In this document: positions 56,320-64,000 of the stretch, piece after piece
Position numbering within the stretch: the stretch's first letter is position 1
Layout of the letters: each line of letters opens with the position of its first letter
The notes under the pieces: model-generated
What the model was told of the DNA's origin: nothing
Database searches by the model: none
Seen by the model: only the letters and a program-made list of their open reading frames with translations
Translations under genes and position numbers: made by a program
NCBI RefSeq assembly: GCF_026914185.1
Contig: NC_070575.1
Span: 1,488,001 to 1,552,000, forward strand
Length of the DNA stretch: 64,000 nucleotides
Origin: Puccinia triticina
Taxonomy: Eukaryota; Basidiomycota; Pucciniomycetes; Pucciniales; Pucciniaceae
Reading direction: 5' to 3'

Positions 56320-58076
56320 TAGAGAATCTGCCGTTGGACCCGCGGCAGGTACCCGGCACCCGTTGGCAGGTACCTCCGGCACCCGCCCCGCACCCGCGCG
56401 CGGGTGCCGGGTGCGGGTACGGGTGCCTGTTTTTTGGGTAAAACGGGTGCGGCACCCGGGTACCTGCCCAGGTACCGCCCCAGCTCCCCCGGATGCGGCG
56501 GAGTTTGGGTCGTCCAGACGAAGAGGCTACAGCATAGCCTCGTCGTCCGGCAGGAATCCCTTCCAGGAGACGAGGCTGTTGTAGCCTCGTCGTCCGGGAG
56601 GAATCTCTTCCGGGAGACGAGGCTGTTGTAGCCGTCGTCCGGGAAGAATCTCTTCCGGGAGACAAGGCTGTTGTAGCCGTCGTCCGGGAGGAATCTCTTC
56701 CGGGAGACGAGGCTGTTGTAGCCGTCGTCCGGGAGGAATCCCTTCCGGGAGACGAGGCTCGTCGTCTGGGAGGAATCCCTTCCAGGAGACGAGGCTGGAG
56801 GGATCCCTTCACTGAGACGAGGCTGTTGTAGCCTCGTCCGGATCCCTCGCGGAGGACGAGGCTAGAACAGCCTCGTCTCCCGGAAGGGATCCCTTGCGGA
56901 CGAGGAGGCTGTATCTCGTCGTCCGCAAGGGATCACTTGCGGACGACGAGTTGTAGCCTCGTCGTCCGCAAGTGAACCCTGTCGAGTTTAAAACTCGTAC
57001 ATTGAGTTTATGTTTAATTCCTATGCATGCACTTTGCATATGGTTTGGTGAAACATAAGCATGACGATCGATCTCGATTCAGCCGGACTCCGGTCATCAA
57101 GACTCTATTCGCCGACAAACTCTATTCTTCCCCCTTCCGTTCTTATTTCCGCTTCTCATCGTTTTTTCCTCATCAACATCACCACTCACTCCACTCACAA
57201 AACCATCGATTCTTACGCTACTCGAAGGTATTCTTCATCGTACCAAATCGATTCAATCGAAGATTCAATCTAACGATCGTCGACTCCCCAAGCATCAGGA
57301 GAGCTAGATTCAGTCTCTGGGCAGGTAGTTATTTTTATTCTATCTGTGTAAAATTTATTGTTATCGGCATTGACATCGTTTATACAATTTTCAAATAGGC
57401 TGTTTCGTTGTGGTATTCCTTGTGCTTGCGCAGCGTCGTCGTTATTTTTGTTTCGAGATTTTCTTTTCGTTTTGGCTCATCCTTCGAGGTATTTATTTAC
57501 ATCATCATTATTATTATAAAATCATGTACAAAAAAGCTAATCGCATTATCCTTTTCATTTCTCAAGTGTATTACTTTTATTGAGTTCTTAATTAATTAAC
57601 TGTTTCAATAAAGTATTACTTCTACCAATTTTACAAACCCTTGCGGACGACAAGATACAGCCTCGTCGTCCGCAAGTGAGCCCTTGCGGACGACAAGATA
57701 CAGCCTCGTCGTCCGCAAGTGAACCCTTGCGGACGACAAGATACAGCCTCGTCGTCCGCAAGTGAACCCTTGCGGACGACAAGATACAGCCTCGTCGTCC
57801 GCAAGTGAACCCTTGCGGACGACAAGATACAGCCTCGTCGTCCGCAAGGGATCACTTGCGAGCGACGAGGCTGTTGTAGCCTTGTTGTCCGCGGATCCCT
57901 TGCGGACGACAAGACTACAACAGCCTCGTCTCCCGGAAGGGATCCTTTCCGGCGGCACCCGCCGGTACACCGCCGGTACACCCGCGGCACCCGCCGGCAG
58001 GTGCCGGGTACGGGTGCGGGTGCCTGTTTTTCAGGTAAAACGGGTGCGGCACCCGGGTCCAACGGCAGATTCTCTA
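56320..58076. mobile_element. hAT-like non-autonomous element, 8-bp duplication CATCCATC
   Basis: Ends TAGAGAATCTGCCGTTGGAC (left) and its inverse (right, ending TTCTCTA at 58076) fit the hAT TIR start TAGNG. CATCCATC occurs directly outside both ends (56312-56319 and 58077-58084). Inside the ends both sides carry GGTGCGGGTACGGGTGCC words, then arrays of palindromic CCTCGTCGTCCG units. An AT-rich unique core (56990-57630) lies between the arrays. Length is 1757 bp. No transposase is encoded. Confidence 0.9.
57638..57852. repeat. Five tandem copies of a 43-bp palindromic unit
   Basis: Each unit reads CTTGCGGACGACAAGATACA then GCCTCGTCGTCCGCAAGTGA, so the two halves can pair (CTTGCGGACGA with TCGTCCGCAAG). 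Spacing is exactly 43 bp for the copies checked (57638, 57681, 57724). A related, longer-period array (CCGGGAGACGAGGCTGTTGT) fills 56515-56990. Confidence 0.85.
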
Positions 58077-58084
58077 CATCCATC

Positions 58085-59358
58085 CCAGCAATACCCTCCG
58101 CATTACCTATGATAGGCTAACAACCATTAGTTGGGCTGCCGTGGTTTTGTGATTACATTCTTATGTCCCCAGCTCCCCCAGCCCGCCTGGCTCCAGTGTC
58201 TTTTTGGTTTTTACCCAGAGAAAAATGTGCATTTTTCTTTGGCTAAGAGCAGAAGAATTATATTGCCACAGGTGTTTATATCTATGGTATACAGAGCAAC
58301 AACACCCCATCATACTGGTGTGCATACGCCCCGCACTCCAATCTAATTCCCTGTGAAAGGGGTGGGGCACTCAACACCCTAGATACATGTGAGGTGCCAC
58401 ACCCACCCAGCCCAACTTTTTACACCAGATGGCATTGAGAGGAGGAGTTATTCCCTTTGATGACAGGCACAGACCAGTTCTTGACCCCTCCAAGACTTGC
58501 ACAGACCGGTCAGCCTGTCTGTGCACTCCCTGGTGTGCCAGTCATCAAATGGAATACATACAGACCCTTGATGACCAGTCTGTTCCAGGCATCAAGAGGA
58601 GTTGATACTGCCCTTGATGACAGGAACAGATCAATCATCAAGGGGAGTATCACCTCTCAACACCCGACACAGAACGGTGTAAAGCTCAAAAGTGTTCCTG
58701 AGAACCTTTTGCTGAGTGCAGAAAGGGATGTATGAGGGAACCTCTGCCTTTCCTGGGTCACTAGAAACTAAAACAAGCCCCCCAATCTTAGATTGGAAGG
58801 TTTAATGTAGTGATAGTGGAGGTGTATCAAAAGATAGCCTACTTTGAGCAGGTAGCTTAAGGGTTATGGTAATGTAGGTGATGTGTAAGGGTTGTAATGA
58901 ATTTGTAATTTGTATGTAGGGGTGTAAAACCACAATATAGAGTGGGGCTAATATTGTAGAGTGAGAAAGTATTGTACTGTTATGGGGTAAGCTGAGTGCA
59001 AGTAGTTTGCTGGGAGAAAACACAACTGGGGGGAGGAGAGCCTTCTTAAATAGAAAAGAGTGAGGGATTTTAGCTCCAGGGGAACAAGATAATTAGTGGT
59101 TTTAGCTGCCCTGAACGCTACAATGAGGTATTTTGGCTGGTTGTTGACAGGTCACATGAGGTCATGATGTCATATGAGGGAATTTAGCTAGTGAGAAATA
59201 GGAGGTGATATGTTTTAGCTGGCCTGCCCTGTCAAATGATGTCATGGTCACATGCTGTCATCCTGTCATGATGTCATCTGCAAGCTGCATGAGGGGGTTT
59301 TGCTATCTTGACACCTGCACGATGTCATCTGTCAACTGTCAGACTGCAGCCCCTATTA
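58085..59358. other. Intergenic with dispersed minisatellite units
   Basis: No gene. 58440-58640 holds four or so degenerate units containing CCTTGATGACNNG and GGCATCAAGAGGAGTT. From 59160 to 59340 GATGTCAT is repeated many times (TGATGTCATATGAGG, GATGTCATGGTCAC and similar). Confidence 0.45.
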
Positions 59359-62300
59359 CAATCAAAACCGTCTAAGGGCATACCCCTTGGGAGAGGACCA
59401 TTGGTATTCCCTTAGACAGACTATGCCCATCGAGAAAATACCTCTTAAGGGCATACATATGCCCTTAGAAAAACCTGTGAAAGGGCATAAATCTATGCCC
59501 TTAGACAGGTTTTTTTTTGTAAATTATTTTACGATAACTGCTTATATTTTTCATGCCAATGCAACTTTCTGTGTGCTATTTACACATGAGAAGAAAGGAT
59601 AAATCATATCCTGAGAGACAAGAAGAGGTAGAAAAAGAAGGGAGTAGCTTTCCTTCATGCAAGCTGAGCAAGTTTGTCTGGTAGAGCTTCAGAAGTTGAC
59701 CGGGCTTTTCCTTTGATCGAGTCGGATTTGGGTGGAGGAGCCGAGTTTGGGAGAACTTCAAAGTAATCCTTTATTCCAGCCTGAGTTCCTCCAAAATGAA
59801 TTTCTTTCAGTAAGTCTTGCTGAAGTTCTTCTAAGTTCGCAATAAGCTCCTTTTGCTTGGGTTCATCTTCAAGGTAAAGGATTGCTTGAGAAACACAGCA
59901 AAGCATTTCTGACTTTGAGGGTTGTTTTACGGGTGGTTCAGTCGCTGGTTCGTTGTCGTTTGAATCCTTGCTCTCTTCTCTTCTCTCCTCCTCAATGAGA
60001 TTGAAGATCTCTTTGTTCAACCAGACTCTAGCTGCCTTGGTATCCTCTCCTTTGGGATTGAGATGGTTAATTGACATGCAATTGACTGGTAGTACTAAAC
60101 CAATCTGCTGAAGAGTATCAAGTTGTCTTTCTATCAACTTGTTTGTATCTTCCATGGTTTTTTTGACTTCTTCAACACAATTTTCAGAAGACTGATTGGT
60201 GATCTTGGTCACCCTCCAGCAGTTTGAGATTGTAGCTTGAGAAATGTTTGCCCAGGCTTGCATTGCCATCTTCATTGCGACTAACTGATTGACATTGAAA
60301 ATGTTGCTGACACTAGTACTAGTGGTGTCCTTGAGCTCGGTGAATACACTGATTGATCGCGAGATAGCCTTTTTGCAATAATGCGACTTAAGGCACTTGA
60401 TTATTCCAGCATCAAGTGGCTGAACATGACTGGTAAGATTGGGTGCAAAGAATTCAACTCGGATGTTGGACACACCATCCTCTGGTACTGTATGTCCGCG
60501 GAAATTGTTGACAAGAAGCAAAATGTTTCTTTTTTTGGCTCTGAGCTTTGAGTTCCAAGTAACAAGCCAGTTTTCAAATATTTCCAAAGTCATCCAAGCA
60601 TTTCCGTTGTTATAGTACTTGTAACCGTATTTGCATGCTTGTTTTTTTTAAAACAACAAGGGCTCTTGTACTTTCCAATGAATAGAATCGGTAAATTCTT
60701 GGTTCCGTTGGCGTTGCAAGTGAGAGCAAGAGTCATTTGGGTTTTATTCCCTTTCACGCCGTGGCTTTTGCTGAATGCTAAACCTGTATCAGGAGGCATC
60801 CTAGCAAAGAAGATTGTGAGTTTGGAGAAAAATATCCGCAAGAAGCAACAGAAGAAGACATACAAGTAAAAAAGGCCAGTTTCATCCATGTTGAAGATAT
60901 CTCTCAGAGAATAATCTTTGGTTATTCCTTTCAGCTGTTCTACCTCAGATTCAACAACAGCAAGATCGGCCGACGCAGCTTCGCCGTGTTTTTGATATGA
61001 CTTCAGTTGGTGACGTCGCTTGAAAGATTCTAGCCAACCTCCACTGAGCTTCAGCCAGTCTTTGCTTGGTATTCCAGCAAGGCAAGCAAAATCACGCCAC
61101 TTTGATTTGATGATATTGCCGGTTATTGTCATGTTACAATGGATTGCTTGAGTCATCCATTCAGCAAGCGCTGCTTCAACATTTGGGTAAGAAAGCTGTC
61201 TTACTTTATTTGTAGAATCGTGGGCACTCTGAGAATAATTCAGTCGAATGGATTATTCAGATTTAAGCCACTTAGAAAGCAGCAGCTGTTTTATGCTGAG
61301 GTTGGGATATATATTTTCAAAATGTTCTGCTGTCTTTGACTGGTTTTTTCCGTTCTTGTGGTACCAGTCAAGGACTTCAATCTTCTGACTGTAGCTCACA
61401 ATTTTTACTTTTGATTGAGATTGGGTCGGGTTTGGAGAATCAACAGCTTTTCTCTTGTTTGATTTCACAGTTTTCTTGAGATCATTGGCTAGTCTTTTTC
61501 CATCGTGTTTGCCGCTCTTGTTTGACTGTTTTTTTTTTCGCGTCTTTTTTATTGCTCTCAATCGACGAGTTCTTCTTTCCATCTTGCTTGCTACTTTTTG
61601 GCTCAGCTGGCGGTTCAAATTCACAAATCTTCCTCATTGTTCGTATTTCTTCCGAATCGAGCTTCAAAGTTGATCCCGAAGATAAGGCATTCAGCCGCAA
61701 AATCAACTGTTCTGAGTCAACAAGATTACCATTGCCATCAAGCCACGCTTCTTCCTCATTGGATGATTGGTAAGACCTTGACCTTGATTGATCTTTGATA
61801 TAAGTTTTGCTTGTTTTGATTTGTATTCAATTTTCATTTTCTTGTAGTGTTCTTCAAGGACATGGATCTCAATGTCTTTGAGTTCAACTGATGCATCGTC
61901 CATGCTGGGCCGGTCAGGAGTGAGATGGAGGTAAGCCGTGTTTCCAACATTTGTGAGGTAAAGTTTTTCTTCTTGCCAAGAAGCTTATAGAAAGAAAACT
62001 TGAGTTCTTTGATTGATGGCATGGTGCTTGACTTTGATCAGAAAAATTATTTTTGACAAGCCTGGAGATGATTTTGAAAAAGGAAAACAAGTGTTTTCAA
62101 GCAATGGCGGCAATAATCCTCATTAAACACTCTCATGGGAAAATTAGGCCCTATGAAGTGGAAAAAAACAAGCATTTTTTGACGGGCGGTAGTGACAATC
62201 CTCAAACAGTCATGGGAAAAGTATGCCCTTCTGTGGGCTGGGTTTCCCAGATTAGGTATGCCCTATTACGTTATGCGGTATTGACTCAAATTTGGCGCGC

Positions 62301-62720
62301 CCCAACGCAGGGAGAAGCCTTTGGGTATGCCGTTAAGCAGTTTATTCCCTTAGCAACTGTGGGCCGCTATGCTACATTTAGTCCGTAGTTCAGCGCAGCG
62401 TAGCGGATCTAAACTACAAATGACAGGGTTTTCCGTTAGCGGGCAGTGATTGCCCGCTACCGCTAACAGGCACCCCTTGAAACTACAGGGCCTCTATCGC
62501 CGCTATCAGCGCTAGCAGTGCTATTCGACCGCTAAAAAAGCTGATAGCGCTGTTAGCGCCCGTTAGCGTAGCGTAGCGTCCCGTAGCGGGCGCTACAACT
62601 AACGGCAATGTGTCAGGAACTACGCAACACTAAACTAGCGGATAGCGCACGCTACGGATAGTTTAGCGTAGCGGCCCACCGTTGCCCTTAGGCAGGTATG
62701 CCCTTAGATGGTTTTGACTG
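59359..62720. mobile_element. Complete pogo/Tigger-type element with TA duplication
   Basis: The left end CAATCAAAACCGTCTAAGGG (from 59359) is mirrored by the right end CCCTTAGATGGTTTTGACTG (to 62720). Both are flanked by TA. Subterminal GGGCATA/TATGCCC words recur on each side (59380-59500 and 62210-62700). Total length is 3362 bp. It contains a transposase relic on the minus strand. The segment 62385-62690 is built of TAGCGTAGCG words like the 3537-3776 repeat and may be a nested insertion. Confidence 0.85.
59655..62022 (-). pseudogene. Tigger/pogo-like (CENP-B/DDE_1) transposase relic
   Basis: N-terminal basic region (61700-61450) and psq-type HTH (SYSQKIEVLDWYHKNG) are followed by the CENP-B-type DNA-binding part (IKSKWRDFACLAGIPSKDW, LKLSGGWLESFKRRHQL). 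The DDE_1 core has Asp in FNMDETGLFY and Asp in VQPLDAGIIK. The middle block reads LLLVNNFRGH where family members have a catalytic Asp at the first Asn (GAC to AAC). Frame shifts are visible at A-runs near 60650 (before KYGYKYYNNGNAWM) and near 61970 (GKKK to LYLTNVGNTAYL). A short intron around 60865-60800 joins GLFY to MPPDTGLAF. The protein is therefore inactive as read. Confidence 0.82.
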
Positions 62721-64000
62721 TACATTAGTCTGCATGCACCTGCATAAGACTGCATTAGCCTGCATCAAGTGTGCATAAAACTGCATGAAACTGTATGACA
62801 CGGCATGACATGTGCATAACACAATGTAATGAGTGCAGCTGATGAGGTAAAGTATATGTAAAGGGTAGACAAGCTGTCAGGGTGGTCCATGTAACAGATT
62901 ACGTGGTCCTGGGTAAGTGTGGTTCATGTAATGGATCACATGACCTGAGTATGGTGTTTGTGTGTATGTAACTGACTGATGGTGTCTTAAAGGGGTTGTA
63001 TCTTCTGACCCAGAGGGGTGTAAGGCGTGTTGTCCATGGAGCCCTGTGTAGTTTTGGCCGTAGAATCCAGTGGTGCCACCATATTATTTGATTTTAATTT
63101 TTGAGAGTGTACATATGAGAAAAAAAGGAAATTTTGAAATGGGCTAGATGGGAAACCATAAAGCATACCACACCGGTCATTAAGGGGAGTTGCTACTCTC
63201 CTTGATTCCTGGAAGACCATTGGGGGGGGGGGGGTATTCCCATCAATGAGGTCATCGAGTAACAAATCCCCTCAAAGACAAGTCTGTGCCATTCATTGAG
63301 GGAATTTTCTCTTTCATTCATTGAAGGGATTAGAAACTCCCCTTGATGATAGATCTGTTTTGGTCATCAAGAGGAGTTGCTACTCCCCTGAATGAACAAT
63401 CTGTGCCGGTCATCAAGAGGAGGTGGTAATTCCCTTGGGTCTTGATGAAAAATCTATTCCAGGAATTGATGGGATTTCACCTCCTCTCAATACCCAGTTT
63501 GTGCCTTTCAGAGTAGGTGGTATTTGTTGGAATTCACCTATTGGTGTTCTTTCTCAAAAGAGAAACAATCCAGGTGAGTTGTACAAGTTGTACATACTCA
63601 CAGGATTAAGAAACTAACATGATGATTAATCGTGATTTGTTCTGATTTAGAACAATTGATTAGCAACGTGAAGAGAGTGAAGATCTCTTGGCAGGATGAC
63701 ATCACTCAAAGTGATGAAGATCATTCACCAGGGAGGGATTTGTTGCACTCTCTAGAGAGTGCCAGACCGTAATTTTGTCAGTTGCTTGGTATGATGTGAG
63801 TTCAATGTCATCTGTCACTTTGTTAAACTTCCTCCCCAATAGAAGGGTAACTGTAGGTGAAGTTGTTGTGAAATGATCTGTCACTCAATGTCAACGCATC
63901 ATTATTGCTCTGTTGAATTTTTGTGTTTGGTTCATCATGATCACAATTTTGAACACAAGCTTCAATGCACAAAAGTGTTGCCAAGAATGTACCTATCCTT
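62721..64000. other. Right end of window: repeats, no gene
   Basis: TGCAT-rich short repeats at 62735-62830 (CTGCATNAN(A/G)). From 63170 to 63480 there are units of CCTTGATGAN ... GGTCATCAAG(A/G)GGAGTT(G/T)CTACTC of the same family as at 58.5 and 38.6 kb. Only short random frames occur. Confidence 0.45.

Noticed and set aside
57638..57852. Regular 43-bp repeat array that resembles a CRISPR layout
   Set aside because: There are no unique spacers: the unit is repeated whole, the setting is eukaryotic, and the array lies inside a TIR-bounded transposon.

Overview
The window looks like nuclear DNA of a basidiomycete fungus, most probably a rust (Pucciniales, Puccinia-like). Three things point there: compact multi-exon genes with short GT-AG introns (about 55-120 nt), a very high density of small inverted-repeat transposons separating single genes, and cysteine-poor secreted proteins of a lineage-specific type. 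Family assignments are from motif recognition by eye; no database search was run. Exon borders were worked out by hand and could be off by a base or two.

Layout. 0.8-2.8 kb (+): a Bem1/Scd2-type polarity scaffold (two SH3 domains and PX). 4.3-7.1 kb (-): a many-exon type-B carboxylesterase/lipase. 9.5-11.95 kb (+): a secreted GH27-like alpha-galactosidase, fully assembled from seven exons. 13.0-17.5 kb: transposon-derived DNA with matching terminal inverted repeats (TIRs), a tRNA-like sequence and a decayed multi-exon gene. 19.35-21.5 kb (-): a pseudogene of the mitochondrial ABC transporter Atm1. 21.8-24.6 kb: a TIR-bounded, foldback-like element enclosing a TPR gene interrupted by a TAG. 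25.8-28.8 kb (-): a large secreted Ser/Thr/Asn/Asp-rich protein. 30.1-31.4 kb (+): an unrecognised protein with a possible SAM-like C-terminus. 32.1-34.65 kb: an apparently intact Tc1/mariner-like transposase followed by three MITEs, two with clear 7-8 bp target-site duplications. 35.0-37.0 kb (+): nicotinate phosphoribosyltransferase, intact in seven exons. 39.35-42.24 kb: two abutting long palindromes of about 1.4 kb. 43.8-44.7 kb (-): a 214-residue secreted protein. 46.1-51.8 kb (-): the standout gene, described below. 52.25 kb (+): tRNA-Glu(UUC) with an 11-nt intron. 52.5-54.8 kb (-): a PPR-like protein. 56.3-58.1 kb: a hAT-like element filled with palindromic arrays. 59.4-62.7 kb: a complete pogo/Tigger-type element with a dead transposase.

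Main result. On the minus strand at 46.1-51.8 kb the catalytic alpha subunit of ER glucosidase II (GH31) runs, without a stop and in one reading frame, into the regulatory beta subunit (LDLa, coiled coil, acidic stretch, MRH lectin domain). The fused protein begins with a signal peptide and ends in an RDEL-type ER retrieval signal. These two subunits are normally separate gene products held together non-covalently. The catalytic Asp-Met-Asn-Glu segment of the alpha part comes from an 11-nt microexon.

The intact genes are ordinary single-copy cellular functions: polarity, NAD salvage, ER glycoprotein trimming, mitochondrial RNA biology and secreted hydrolases. They do not form a cluster with a shared job. 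The spaces between them are mostly mobile-element DNA.
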